A DNA stretch of 64,000 nt from the NCBI RefSeq assembly GCF_025950095.1, contig NZ_JAPDDR010000002.1, positions 558,001 through 622,000 of the forward strand, read 5' to 3'. The first letter of the stretch is position 1; each line of letters starts with the position of its first letter. The DNA comes from Luteolibacter rhizosphaerae. GTDB lineage: Bacteria; Verrucomicrobiota; Verrucomicrobiia; Verrucomicrobiales; Akkermansiaceae. Shown here in pieces: positions 50,545 through 60,273 of this stretch. Position numbers and translations under genes: made by a program. The notes beneath the pieces were generated by a model that saw nothing but the letters and a program-made list of their open reading frames with translations, made no database searches and was not told where the DNA came from.

Positions 50545-51375
50545 ATGTCTTTCCTGACCAATGATGAAAACTGGGCCACGCGCGAGCGCCTACGACGCGT
50601 GGAGTTCCTGCTCTGGTGGCGGGGGTGGATAGGCAGGCAAGATTTGTTGGAATCCTTCGGAATCTCACCGGCTCAAGCGTCGGGGGATTTACAACGTTAC
50701 GCCGGGCTGAACCCGGGCGCGATGATCTACCAGACAAGCCGGAAGCGTTATGAATCGGCTGAGGGAATGACCTGTATCCTGCATGAGCCTTCATTCGAAG
50801 AAGCTGTGAGGATGTTCCTCGGAAATGGGCAGTTCAGCGGCAGCATGCCCCAGAGAGAGGTGTCAGACTCTCGACTATCGATGATCCAGCTCCCACTGAG
50901 GCGATTGGACATAGGAATTGCTCGTCGCGTTCTCATCGCTCTGCTGGAACGGCGAACTCTCCAAGTGCGATACCATTCGCTGAGTTCTGGGAGCGTTGGA
51001 TTGCGGGAACTGTCTCCAACCGGGTTGGCCTGGGATGGTACCCGTTGGCATGTGAGGGCTTGGTGTGGAGCGAGAGAGGATTGGCGCGACTTCGTGTTGG
51101 GTCGGATGTCCGAAGCTACCTGGCCCGCGAAAAGCTTTGGAGATTTACCGGCGGATCAAGACTGGGACACTTTCGAGTCGGTGACGCTTCGGATCAATCC
51201 AGAGCTAAGTGACGCCCGGCGCGAGGCCCTGCGTATGGATTATTACCTGGCTGGAGACACCTTGGAACTCCGGGTGCGTCGCTCGATGAAAAGATACCTC
51301 CTGGCCTCCTTGTTCATCGACCACCAGAGTCATCTCGAACTTCCAAGGCACTTCGTGGAGAAACAAACTATGTGA
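50545..51375 (+). CDS. WYL-domain transcription regulator (BrxR/CapW-like)
   Basis: The 276-residue protein has an N-terminal winged helix (ERLRRVEFLLWWRGWIGRQD) and a central WYL-like domain with RTLQVRYHSLSSGSVGLREL, SPTGLAWDGTRWHVRAWCG. A C-terminal WCX-like extension follows (LRVRRSMKRYLLASLF). Length and order match the small WYL regulators that repress defence operons such as BREX and CBASS and respond to nucleic acid signals. It is divergent from the SLATT/DUF2779 and small-gene minus-strand run, so it may control that set. Confidence 0.82.
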   Translation: MSFLTNDENWATRERLRRVEFLLWWRGWIGRQDLLESFGISPAQASGDLQRYAGLNPGAMIYQTSRKRYESAEGMTCILHEPSFEEAVRMFLGNGQFSGSMPQREVSDSRLSMIQLPLRRLDIGIARRVLIALLERRTLQVRYHSLSSGSVGLRELSPTGLAWDGTRWHVRAWCGAREDWRDFVLGRMSEATWPAKSFGDLPADQDWDTFESVTLRINPELSDARREALRMDYYLAGDTLELRVRRSMKRYLLASLFIDHQSHLELPRHFVEKQTM

Positions 51376-51488
51376 ACGCACGCTTGGTGCGTCCCAGGCT
51401 CCAGTCGGTCCAGCCCGACAAGTGAAACCGGGGGTAGAAATCCCTCACGGCTATTAATGCTTAGATTGTTGTAACATCATGCTGAGGA

Positions 51489-51534
51489 TCTCCCCAAGCG
51501 GAATCCGCATCCGCAGGGATTCGCTTTGGGGAGA
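51489..51534. other. Long near-perfect hairpin between the island and the ABC operon
   Basis: TCTCCCCAAGCGGAATCC pairs with GGGATTCGCTTTGGGGAGA apart from small bulges, with an ~8-base loop. It lies 114 bases after the WYL stop and could be a terminator or structured RNA, but no T-run follows. The remaining part of 51376-51838 (463 bases) has no convincing gene. It may contain the island boundary. Confidence 0.6.
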
Positions 51535-51838
51535 CGGGCAGCATGACGTTCTCCGGTCATGGGAGCAGCAGACGAAGTCGATGCCGGTCCCGTCCCACCA
51601 GAAGCTCGGAAGCGTCTAGGGGCGCGTCGCGCTGGTCCGTTGCCACCAGCACCCCTCTTACCAAACAGCCGAACCGTCAAAATACCCGCTAGCCTTCGCA
51701 AAGATCGCCGCTTATTTGGATTGTATGCTTGGCATTTGGATTGTTTGTCTGATGCCGATTTTCTTGCGGAGATCTCTCTCCGTTAGATCGGTTTTGAACT
51801 CTTCTACCGCACACCCCGTGGCGAGAGCCTTCGGCGCT

Positions 51839-52633
51839 TTAGAGACCCTGTTGGTCCTTCGCAAAGTGTAACATTTTCAAGATCCGCCCACGCAACGCGA
51901 GGAATGCTTCGGAGCTACGATCACGCGGTCGGTCCAGCTCCACCGGAATGATCTCCTCGATTTTCCCCGGACACGGCGTCATGATTACGATCGAGTCGCT
52001 CATGTAGATCGCCTCGTCGATGTCGTGGGTCACGAACAGCATGGTCGTGCCGCGGGCTCGCCAGAGACGCAGCACTTCATCCTGCATGCGCATCCGCGTG
52101 AAGGCATCGAGAGCGCCGAGGGGTTCGTCGAGCAGCAGGATCTCCGGGTGATTGATCAGCGCGCGGGCCAGGGCGACGCGTTGCGCCATGCCGCCGGAGA
52201 GGTGATGGGGAAAGGCATCCGCGAAGTTCTCCAGCCCGACGAGATGGAGGAATTCCTCCACTTCCTTGCGGCTCTCGCCCAGCACTCCACGGGCGAGCGG
52301 CCCGGCCTGGATGTTCTTCCGGACGGTCAGCCAAGGGAAGAGATTGGGATCCTGGAAAACCAAACCACGGCTCGCGCAGGGTGCCGTGATCTTTTTCGTG
52401 CCCACCAGCAGCTCGCCGCTGTCCGGGGTTTCAAGACCCGCGATCATCCGCAGCAGGGTGGACTTCCCACAGCCGCTGGGACCCACCAGCGAGATCAGTT
52501 CGCCCGCTTTCACCGATAGGGAAACGGACTCCAGCGCCGTGAACTCGCTGCGGTCCGGCGAGATGAAGCGCTTGCTCACGCCATTGACACGCAGCGCGGC
52601 ACCCTCCGCGAGTTGATTGGGCCTGCTTACCAT
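51839..52633 (-). CDS. ABC transporter ATP-binding protein (nitrate/sulfonate/taurine type)
   Basis: The ATG at 52633 gives 264 residues. Walker A is GPSGCGKST, the Q-loop is in VFQDPNLFPWL, the ABC signature is LSGGMAQRVALARAL, Walker B is EILLLDEPLGALD, and the switch His is in FVTHDIDEA. Family: SsuB/TauB/NrtD importers, which use ATP to take up anionic substrates. It overlaps the permease stop by several bases and ends a three-gene operon with permease and binding protein. The precise substrate cannot be read from sequence. Confidence 0.93.
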   Translation of the reverse strand: MVSRPNQLAEGAALRVNGVSKRFISPDRSEFTALESVSLSVKAGELISLVGPSGCGKSTLLRMIAGLETPDSGELLVGTKKITAPCASRGLVFQDPNLFPWLTVRKNIQAGPLARGVLGESRKEVEEFLHLVGLENFADAFPHHLSGGMAQRVALARALINHPEILLLDEPLGALDAFTRMRMQDEVLRLWRARGTTMLFVTHDIDEAIYMSDSIVIMTPCPGKIEEIIPVELDRPRDRSSEAFLALRGRILKMLHFAKDQQGL

Positions 52634-53634
52634 TTGATCGTTCCTTTCTGCCACACCAGCACCCGGTCGCGCAGCGCGAAGAGGCCGGTCATGATCGTCG
52701 AGAAGAAGATCGCCATGATCCCCAGCGCGGCGAAGACCTTGCCATACTCGGCCCACTCCCGCGACCAGCCGAGATACCACCCGAGACCGGACTTCACACC
52801 GACCGTTTCCGCCACCACCAGGGTCAGGAAGGCGGCACCCAGGCCCATGAAGAGGCCGAGGAAAATGTTCGGCATCGCCGCCGGGATCGCCACCCGGAAG
52901 ATCAGGTAGGAAGGCTTCGCGCCCAGGGTCTTCGCCACGTCCAGATATGAGGCGCGGGTGTTCGCGATGCCGGAGGAGGTCAGCATCGTCACCGGGAACC
53001 ACACCGCGATCGCGATCAGGCCGATCGCCGAGAGCGTGGCCGAGGGCGAGACGATCAGGGCCAGCGGAATCCACGCGGTGGCGGGGATTGGGCCAACGAT
53101 CTTCATCACCGGCATGCCCCAGTAGCGGGCAGTGCGGAACCAGCCGATGCAGACGCCGGTCACGAGTCCGGCCAGCACGCCCAGCAGGTATCCGCGGGCG
53201 AGCAGGAACAGCGAGTGGTAGGTGCTCTCCCAGATCAGCACGCGGTCATCGATCGCGCTTTGCAGGATCTTCGGCGGGCTGGGAAAGTAGGGCATGGGCA
53301 ACAGCCGCAGGCCGGTGGTGATGACTTCGAGCCCGGCGAACAGGAGCACGGCCGCGGACAGGATCGGCCACATGTCATGCATCCAGCGGCGGAGGCCGCC
53401 CAGGAAGAACTGCAAGACCGCGGCCATGAGACCGAGCCCGCCGAGCCCGGCCAGCATGATCGAGTAATGGCGCGTCTCCAGCGCCGGCTCCTCGTGGGAG
53501 AGGGCGGCATGGATGCCGTAGGCGATGGCCACGGCGAGGGGGAAACCGAGCTTCACCAGCCAGCCCCTGCGAAAAGCGGGCTGGGCTGTGGTCGGTTCGG
53601 AGCTGGCGGCGGCGACAGGAACGGGCGAAGCCAT
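52627..53634 (-). CDS. ABC transporter permease (nitrate/sulfonate/taurine type)
   Basis: The ATG at 53634 gives 335 residues. After a short soluble start, hydrophobic helices occupy most of the protein. The BPD permease loop is recognisable as DVAKTLGAKPSYLIFRVAIP, AAMPNIFLGLFMGLGAAFLT, which contacts the ATPase. It begins two bases after the binding-protein stop. An extra N-terminal hydrophobic region (RRGWLVKLGFPLAVAIAYGI, residues ~20-130) makes it longer than the usual ~260 residues of the family. Confidence 0.9.
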   Translation of the reverse strand: MASPVPVAAASSEPTTAQPAFRRGWLVKLGFPLAVAIAYGIHAALSHEEPALETRHYSIMLAGLGGLGLMAAVLQFFLGGLRRWMHDMWPILSAAVLLFAGLEVITTGLRLLPMPYFPSPPKILQSAIDDRVLIWESTYHSLFLLARGYLLGVLAGLVTGVCIGWFRTARYWGMPVMKIVGPIPATAWIPLALIVSPSATLSAIGLIAIAVWFPVTMLTSSGIANTRASYLDVAKTLGAKPSYLIFRVAIPAAMPNIFLGLFMGLGAAFLTLVVAETVGVKSGLGWYLGWSREWAEYGKVFAALGIMAIFFSTIMTGLFALRDRVLVWQKGTIKW

Positions 53635-53636
53635 TT

Positions 53637-54806
53637 TCAAGGAGTGCTCACGGCTGCCACTGCTGCCTTGCTGCTTGCGGAGCAGCAGGTCTTGATTTCC
53701 GTCGGCCGACCGATCGTGGCCAGTTCCTGTTGGATGAGGTCCCATTGGTTATTCTGGATCTGGCCCATCGCGACGTGCTCGATTTCCTGGCTTTTCAGCC
53801 ACTCGTCGTTCACACCGGGATACTCGCGGTAGATCTTCTTGATCGACTGGTCGATGTCCATGTCCGGCTTGAGGATGCCGGCACGCTTCATGCCTTCAGC
53901 GGCACCGCGGATCGCCTCCTTGCCCCCGGCGATGCTCGGGATGTAGCGCAGGCGACCGAGCGCCTCGGCATTCAGTTCCGGGTTGGAAAGGATGTATTTC
54001 TTCTCGACCGAAAGGATGGCGGCGGCACGGGGATTCGTCTCGACCCACTTGGCTCCCTTCATGATTGCCTTGGTTACTGCCGCCGTCGCATCAGGATTCG
54101 CCTCGGCATACTTGCCGTTGACGATCACACCGCAGCAGTACTCCGAGGCATAGGGCTCATCGAGGGTTTGGTCGGAGATATTCTGGACCTTCTTGTCCGC
54201 CAGCAGCAGCAGGCCGATCGGCTCGGAGTTCGCGATCGCGTCCACTTCGCCCTTCTCAAGGGCCAAGCCGAGTTCGGAGGAGGGGAAAACCTTCCACTGG
54301 ACGTCATTGCGGGGATCAATCCCGTTGTCCCCCAGCACGCGGTTTGCGAAGATGAAGGGGGGCGTGCCCATGCCGGGCACGCCGATCCGCTTGCCCTTGA
54401 GATCCTGCACGGTCTTGAGATTGCCGCCCAGCGGAGCTTGAATGCGCAGGCACCCGCGGTGGATGCCGGCGGTGAGCTTCACATCCAGCCCCTCTTCGAT
54501 AGGCTTGAGGAAGGCCATTATCGGCTGGTGCACCACGTGGATCGTTCCGAGACCGACCAGATCCTTGAATTGGCCCCACTCGCATTTGACCATCTCCACG
54601 TCCAGACCCTGCTCCTTGAAATAGCCCTTCTCCTTGGCGATGTAGAGCGGTGCCTCGCAGGTCAGGCCGATGTAGCCGACCTTGATCTTGGTAAGCCCGT
54701 CGGCGGTTTTCTCCGCCTGGGTCGTCTTCTGCTTGCAGCCAGCCAGCAGCAAGGTGCCGAAGGCGGCGGTCCTCAAGAATCGCAAAAGCGAGGGGATGTT
54801 CCTCAT
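53637..54806 (-). CDS. ABC transporter substrate-binding lipoprotein (SsuA/TauA/NrtA-like)
   Basis: The ATG at 54806 gives 389 residues with a lipobox LLAGC. The NMT1/SsuA-type fold is seen in TKIKVGYIGLTCEAPLYIAK, EKGYFKEQGLDVEMV, then GKRIGVPGMGTPPFIFANRV and GEVDAIANSEPIGLLLLA. It binds the transported anion in the periplasm and hands it to the permease. It is first in the operon. The C-terminus is unusual, with a CC pair in TEIKTCCSASSKAAV. No riboswitch was recognised upstream. Confidence 0.9.
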   Translation of the reverse strand: MRNIPSLLRFLRTAAFGTLLLAGCKQKTTQAEKTADGLTKIKVGYIGLTCEAPLYIAKEKGYFKEQGLDVEMVKCEWGQFKDLVGLGTIHVVHQPIMAFLKPIEEGLDVKLTAGIHRGCLRIQAPLGGNLKTVQDLKGKRIGVPGMGTPPFIFANRVLGDNGIDPRNDVQWKVFPSSELGLALEKGEVDAIANSEPIGLLLLADKKVQNISDQTLDEPYASEYCCGVIVNGKYAEANPDATAAVTKAIMKGAKWVETNPRAAAILSVEKKYILSNPELNAEALGRLRYIPSIAGGKEAIRGAAEGMKRAGILKPDMDIDQSIKKIYREYPGVNDEWLKSQEIEHVAMGQIQNNQWDLIQQELATIGRPTEIKTCCSASSKAAVAAVSTP

Positions 54807-55257
54807 GTCGGAAAATAATCCAAGTCGACGGGGTCTTTTGCAATTCCTTTGTATCGCCAAGCGTAGCGATGAATTGCACTTCTGAAGCCCCTCGATTCGG
54901 TAGTTGTGTAAGTGTCGTGGTTCGGGGGGCTCAGAGGGAAGCCCCCTATCCCCTTCGACCTTCAAGAATTAAGGTCTCGGTGAACCGCATTCTCCAATCA
55001 GGTCATCACAGACCCTAGAGAAAACATTTTCGATCCGGGACGATTTTCTGGCGGATGGTCATCTCAGGCTTCTGGCGGCAAACGGGGCTCGCCTCCAGGT
55101 CGGTTGCATCGCGGCGTTGATACACCTACAATGCCAAGGTCAACCGGATGGCTTTGAATGCCACTTACGCCGTCGTTGGCTTTCGGCCATGATTTTGAAT
55201 TATCTTCGCAAAGGTTGCATTAGCGTACGAGACAGCAGGCGTAGGTCTAGCTGGGCT
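54807..55257. other. 451-base non-coding stretch upstream of the ABC operon
   Basis: It holds the ABC promoter region and lies downstream of the kinase gene (minus strand). One hairpin, GGGGGCT/AGCCCCC (54925-54946), could terminate the upstream transcription unit or act in regulation. No gene or known riboswitch was seen. Confidence 0.45.
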
Positions 55258-58026
55258 TCAAGATGACCGCCCTGCCAGAATTGGCACCAAAATGGATTCC
55301 AACTCTTCGAGCTTTACCGGCTTCACCACGTGGCCGTCAGCTCCTGCCGCATCGCTCGCCTCGCGGTCCTCCAAGCGTCCCCAGCCTGTCAGAGCGATTA
55401 TAATCGGCCTCTTGTCGACGGGCTGCTTCCGGATTTCCCTCGTCGCTTGAAGCCCGTCGCAATCCGGCATGCCGATATCCATAAGTATTACATCGGGCCG
55501 GGCTTCTGTAGCTGCGGCGATGGCGGCTTCCCCACCCACTGCTTCGACAACTCGGGCACCTATCGTCTCCAAAAGCAAGGACAGGGCTTCCAAGGCATCA
55601 GCATTGTCATCGGCCACCAAGATCTTCAAACCACTTAGAGCGGACTTGCTAGATGCCCGATCGGTGGCTGTGCTTGCTGGCGCGTCCACCGCCCCCAGCA
55701 ATGGCATTGTCACCGAGAAAGTGCTGCCACGGCCCACGCCCTCGCTCGACGCCTCTATGCTACCGCCTTGCAATTCCATGAGAGATCTTGCCAGGTGTAG
55801 GCCCAGGCCCAGGCCCCCTTTCGACGCCGAAAGCGAGCGCTCCGCCTGCGCGAAAATGTTGAAGACTTTCGGAAGTTCCGCGGCGGCAATACCGACACCA
55901 TGATCTTCGACCGATACCCTGACGTGCGGGCCTTCAACGCGGCTTGTGATTTCAATCGACGATCCCTGGGGGGAGAATTTCGAGGCGTTTGCAAGAAGGT
56001 TGCCAAAAACCTGGCTTAACCGCGTGAAGTCACCCCATACAAGAAGACTTTCGTCAGGGATTCGCACGCTCACCCGCTGGTTCAAAGCTTGCAACATCGG
56101 GCTTACCGATTCCAGCGCAAGATCAAGGGCCTTCGATATCTCTACCGGACCAATATCCAGCGCGAGTTTGTTCCGGGTAATTCTGGATACATCCAGCAGG
56201 TCGTCCACCAGCCTCACCATGTGATTGAGCTGCCTCTCCATCATACCCCGCACCTTCTCTACGCCCTCGGAATTTTTGGGGCCGATTCGCATCAGTTCCA
56301 AACCCGTCCGGATTGGGGCCAGCGGGTTGCGAAGCTCATGTGCCAGTAATGCGATGAAGTCGTCCTTCTGGCGATCGGCGGCTGCGAGCTCATTCGCCTT
56401 GTGCTCCAAGGCGGCCTCCAATTCTTTTTTCGCCGTGACATCCTGCACTACGCCGAACATCCCTCTGGCGTTTCCCGCCTCGTCGTGGGTGGCCCGGCCT
56501 TTGGCAGCGACCCACACTTCACGCTCCCCATTCCTCACGCGGTATTCGGCGTCGTATTGTGTGCCGTCTTCCGCAGCGCTATCTACCTTGCGCTTGGCCA
56601 TGCCGGCGTCTTCGGGATTCAAGAAGTTCCGAAGAGTCGCCCACGTAATCTGCTGGCCTGATGGTACTCCAAAGATTTCCGCAGCGCGGGGTGATAAATC
56701 GACGAGGTCGGTGGTCTTGTCCCAGCTCCAGTCGCCAAGTTGTGCTGCAGCTAGTGCCAGGGTGAGCCTCTCGGCGGTCGTCTTTTGCTTCCGGTTCGAT
56801 CTCGCGCGTTCAAGAGATTCCCAACAACGGTTCACAACGATGCGGACCACGTCGACCTCATCCGGTGTCCACTGGCGGGGAGTTCGCTGGTGTACCGCCA
56901 TCGCAGCGGTGAAGTTGCCATCCTTATGCAATGGCACGCAAACAACGGCGCGAATGTCAGTGGCCCGGTAGGCCGGGAGAAAACCTTCCACCCGTGAATC
57001 CACGTCAACATCGTCGACCACAAAGGGTTCGTTTGCGAGCATCTGCCGCACACACTGAGGGCCGAACGCGGCAACCTCCCACCGGCCTACGATGCTTTGA
57101 GCCTCGGGGCCATAGTCGCCGGTGATATCGAAGATCGACTCGTCTTCCACCACCGCGTACGCGCATCGGTCGACAGCGAGGAACTGCGCCAGCATGCGGG
57201 CGTTTGCTGCCATGATTTCTTCAGCGTCCGACAGATGCTGTGTTGCCATGGCCAGTTCGGCGAGGAACCGATGCCTGCGTTCACTCTCCAAGAGCTGCGC
57301 CTCAGTCTTGCGACGCGGGGAGATGTCGCGGAAAATGAGCACTCCCCCGAGCAATCTCCCCCCTCCATCCATAATGGGAGCGGCGCTGTCATCGATAGCA
57401 GTTTCGCAACCTGTGCGGGAGATCAAGACCGTGTGGTTCGCGAGGCCCACCACCAGATTTTCGGCCAATGCCCTCAGTACCGGGTTCGCAACCTCGCTAC
57501 GCGAGGTCTCGTTCACAATATTGAACACCTCAGTAACAGATCGTCCCCGCGCGTCTTCCAAAGTCCAACCTGTTAGGTTCGAAGCAACGCCGTTCAGATC
57601 GGTTACCATTCCTTTAGCGTCCGTGGTAATAACTCCGTCTCCGATGCTACGCAGTGTAACCAGCAAGAGGTTTTTCCGGGCTTCGGCCAAAGCCCGGTGA
57701 CGCCGCATGGACTCTCCTGCCGCGATAACAAAGCCGACCGCGACGGCAAAAGTGATTAAAGATACAAGTCGCGGTGCGCTGGTCCACCCGTCGCTCATGA
57801 AGAGTGCAGAGCAGATCAAATAGCCCAGGACAGCGGGAATGAGGCCGGCTCGATAACCAGCCATCCACACAGCAGCCGCCGCGGCGGGGAACAGGGTGAC
57901 CAAAGTCAGGCGGTCCTCAAGCCATGGATGTAGCAGCCAGCGGCAAGCGATTGCGAGCGCTGTTAGGAAGAGGCCCACAAGAAGGCTGCGAGGGAGAGGG
58001 GCCGCAGCCCGGGGCTTCAAGCTCAT
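55258..58026 (-). CDS. Hybrid sensor histidine kinase (DUF4118-PAS-GAF-PAS-HisKA-HATPase-REC)
   Basis: The ATG at 58026 gives 922 residues. Hydrophobic helices at ~18-95 resemble the DUF4118 sensor. A PAS domain (GDGVITTDAKGMVTDLNGV), a GAF domain (~290-440) and a second PAS (LGDWSWDKTTDLVDLSPRAA) follow. The phospho-acceptor His is in LLAHELRNPLAPI. The N-box is LANASKFS and the G-boxes DHGVGIAA and GGLGLGLHLA. A C-terminal receiver has VADDNADA and the phospho-Asp in LMDIGMPD. An upstream extension crosses an 18-G tract and is discarded. It follows a related kinase on the same strand. Confidence 0.9.
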   Translation of the reverse strand: MSLKPRAAAPLPRSLLVGLFLTALAIACRWLLHPWLEDRLTLVTLFPAAAAAVWMAGYRAGLIPAVLGYLICSALFMSDGWTSAPRLVSLITFAVAVGFVIAAGESMRRHRALAEARKNLLLVTLRSIGDGVITTDAKGMVTDLNGVASNLTGWTLEDARGRSVTEVFNIVNETSRSEVANPVLRALAENLVVGLANHTVLISRTGCETAIDDSAAPIMDGGGRLLGGVLIFRDISPRRKTEAQLLESERRHRFLAELAMATQHLSDAEEIMAANARMLAQFLAVDRCAYAVVEDESIFDITGDYGPEAQSIVGRWEVAAFGPQCVRQMLANEPFVVDDVDVDSRVEGFLPAYRATDIRAVVCVPLHKDGNFTAAMAVHQRTPRQWTPDEVDVVRIVVNRCWESLERARSNRKQKTTAERLTLALAAAQLGDWSWDKTTDLVDLSPRAAEIFGVPSGQQITWATLRNFLNPEDAGMAKRKVDSAAEDGTQYDAEYRVRNGEREVWVAAKGRATHDEAGNARGMFGVVQDVTAKKELEAALEHKANELAAADRQKDDFIALLAHELRNPLAPIRTGLELMRIGPKNSEGVEKVRGMMERQLNHMVRLVDDLLDVSRITRNKLALDIGPVEISKALDLALESVSPMLQALNQRVSVRIPDESLLVWGDFTRLSQVFGNLLANASKFSPQGSSIEITSRVEGPHVRVSVEDHGVGIAAAELPKVFNIFAQAERSLSASKGGLGLGLHLARSLMELQGGSIEASSEGVGRGSTFSVTMPLLGAVDAPASTATDRASSKSALSGLKILVADDNADALEALSLLLETIGARVVEAVGGEAAIAAATEARPDVILMDIGMPDCDGLQATREIRKQPVDKRPIIIALTGWGRLEDREASDAAGADGHVVKPVKLEELESILVPILAGRSS

Positions 58027-58078
58027 GAGTTTCTGAGATAGTGTACCTTCAACCCAGATTTGCAACGGATGTCGATGC

Positions 58079-58096
58079 GGGGGGGGGGGGGGGGGG
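58079..58096. repeat. Poly-G tract of 18 upstream of a hybrid kinase gene
   Basis: Eighteen consecutive G on the plus strand (C on the transcribed direction), 53 to 70 bases before the kinase start at 58026. Tracts of this length change size by slippage and, placed between promoter and start, could alter promoter spacing or leader structure. Assembly of the tract length may also be inexact. Confidence 0.85.
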
Positions 58097-58268
58097 CGCG
58101 ATTCGACCGGTAGCCTCCACCCCACGCCAAGAATGAAGGCCTACGGCGCTGGAAATTGCGATTTAGCTGAACCGCCACGCAACCAATCTGGCCAAGATTC
58201 GCGAGCGAGCACCCGAAATTGAACCGGCGGTTCCGAAGGATTGGTCGTCCCAATAGATTGGAGAGCTG

Positions 58269-60191
58269 TCAACCGTAGCACTTGGGAAACCTCTTCATGA
58301 TCGCAGCGTTCAGATCCTCGATGCGGACGGGTTTTACCAAATGAAGATCGAAGCCGGCGAGGCGCGTTTTGGATCGGTCTTCCTCTGTCCCCCACCCGGT
58401 AATGGCAATTATAAATGCGTCTGGTGCGATCTTACGGATCTCAGAAGCTGCTTCAATTCCATTCATCACAGGCATTCCAATGTCCAGGCAGACCACCTGG
58501 GGCACCGTTTCCTTGGCCACTTCAATCGCCTGCTTCCCATCGTAAGCAACGGCTGAATCAAAACCTTCCGACTCGAACCAAAGGGCGAGGGTGTCGGCAC
58601 TGGTCGTGGAGTCATCAGCAACCAAAACGCGGCACCGCTCTTTAATTATGGGCGTAAGGGTAGCGGCCAGCTGAGCGACAGACGAATTCGCTACGATAGG
58701 CAGGCGTATCCGGAACTCGCTACCCTGATTTTCCCCCGCGCTGCGTGCAACGACACTGCCGCCATGTAGTTCAACGATCGTGCGCACCAGAGTAAGCCCG
58801 ATACCCAGGCCGTCGGTAGAAGCGAGCCCTCCTTGGTCAAACAAATCGAATATGGATTCCAGGCGATGTCCAGGAATTCCGCTGCCGTTATCGCGAACCA
58901 CAAGTTCTAGAAGCCGGTCGCCCGTTGCTTCTGCTGCAAGCTCAACCTGTCCGTTTGGAGGTGTATATTTCGCGGCGTTCGTGAGAAGGTTTACAACTGC
59001 CTGTACCAATCGATGCAGGTCGCCATCGATCTCCACCAATGTCGGCGGCAACCGGAGTATCAGGCGGTGGCCTTTCGATTCAAGAAGAGGGCGCGTGGAC
59101 TCGATGGCTGTTTCGAGCACTTCGGGCAACGCGAGCCGGTCCCGTCGGAGATGTATTTTGCCTGTGGTGATGCGGGATAGATCAACGAGATCTTCGATCA
59201 GCCGCGACATCAAACCGACCTGCCGCCGCAGCATGGAGGCAATTTGAATGACGCGACCCGTGTCATGCGGTGACTTGAGAATCATCTCGACCCCGGGTGC
59301 CATGGGAGCCAATGGGTTCCTAAGCTCATGGGCAAGCATCGCGAGGAACGTGTCTTTTCTCTCACTCGCCTGGATAAGCTCCAGACTTTTTCTCCGCTCG
59401 GTTAGGTCCCGCGTGATTTTGACAAACCCCCGATGCTCCCCTACTTCGTCGGTAACAGGAGTGATCAGGACGCTGGCCCAGAACCGCTCACCAGACTTTT
59501 TAATCCGCCAGCCTTCATCTTCGGCGCTGCCTTCCTTCAAGGCCCGCTGGAGCAGACCCCTTGGTATTCCAGAAGCGACAGCATCGTCGGGGTAAAAACG
59601 GGAGAAGTGTTGCCCTAAGATCTCCTCCGCTTCATAACCTTTGATTTTTCGCGCGCCCGTATTCCAACTAACCACGGTGCCACTTGGGTCAAGCATGAAG
59701 ATGGCGTAATCAGCTACACTTTCGATTAGCAGCCTAAGCCGCTCTTCACTCTGGCGAAGAGCCTCCGTCTTCTCCTGACGCTCGGTAAGATCACGGGTGA
59801 TTTTGAGGAAGCCCGCGACATGCTTGGCCGGCGTTTTGATTGCGGTGATCGTCACGCTGGCCCAGAACTTTCCGCCGCCTTTTCGCACGCGCCATCCTTC
59901 CGTCGCGAATTTTCCATGCGCGGCAGCGACTTCGAGCTCCTCTTCCGGAATTCTGGCAGCGACCTCTTCGTCGGAATAGAAGTTGGAAAAGGATTTTCCA
60001 ACAATCTCCTCCGGCTTGTAGCCTTTGAGGATCTCCGCGCCGCAGTTCCAATCGAGGATCGTGCCGTCTTTCGACATCATAAAGATCGCATAATCTTCGA
60101 CCCCGCCAACAAGCTCGTCGAAGTGCTGCCGACGTTCCAGCAGCCAAGTCAGATCTTCATCCCCGGTTTCAGAGATTTGTTCAGCGGTCAT
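58269..60191 (-). CDS. Hybrid sensor histidine kinase (PAS-PAS-HisKA-HATPase-REC), soluble
   Basis: The 640-residue protein has two tandem PAS domains (GGVEDYAIFMMSKDGTILDW; ESVADYAIFMLDPSGTVVSW), each ending in 'KITRDLTER'. The HisKA is FLAMLAHELRNPLAPM, the HATPase has NLLTNAAKYT and DNGSGIPG, and the C-terminal receiver has VADDSTTS and CLDIGMPVM. No membrane helix is seen, so it senses a cytoplasmic cue. The two kinases share their ending design and probably arose by duplication; they lie 242 bases apart with the poly-G tract between. Confidence 0.92.
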   Translation of the reverse strand: MTAEQISETGDEDLTWLLERRQHFDELVGGVEDYAIFMMSKDGTILDWNCGAEILKGYKPEEIVGKSFSNFYSDEEVAARIPEEELEVAAAHGKFATEGWRVRKGGGKFWASVTITAIKTPAKHVAGFLKITRDLTERQEKTEALRQSEERLRLLIESVADYAIFMLDPSGTVVSWNTGARKIKGYEAEEILGQHFSRFYPDDAVASGIPRGLLQRALKEGSAEDEGWRIKKSGERFWASVLITPVTDEVGEHRGFVKITRDLTERRKSLELIQASERKDTFLAMLAHELRNPLAPMAPGVEMILKSPHDTGRVIQIASMLRRQVGLMSRLIEDLVDLSRITTGKIHLRRDRLALPEVLETAIESTRPLLESKGHRLILRLPPTLVEIDGDLHRLVQAVVNLLTNAAKYTPPNGQVELAAEATGDRLLELVVRDNGSGIPGHRLESIFDLFDQGGLASTDGLGIGLTLVRTIVELHGGSVVARSAGENQGSEFRIRLPIVANSSVAQLAATLTPIIKERCRVLVADDSTTSADTLALWFESEGFDSAVAYDGKQAIEVAKETVPQVVCLDIGMPVMNGIEAASEIRKIAPDAFIIAITGWGTEEDRSKTRLAGFDLHLVKPVRIEDLNAAIMKRFPKCYG

Positions 60192-60273
60192 ACTCGTAAC
60201 TGCATCGCGGGGTGCAGGGGCGAGAACCCCTCTGAACCCCGTGAAATCCTGATTGCTCTAGAGAGTCTGACTG

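Noticed and set aside
51559-51786. Plus-strand 75-codon frame between the WYL gene and ABC operon
   Set aside because: No recognisable content, no ribosome binding site, and overlap with frames in other phases of equal quality.
53730-54818. 362-codon plus-strand frame
   Set aside because: It is opposite the substrate-binding lipoprotein gene, whose family assignment is firm.
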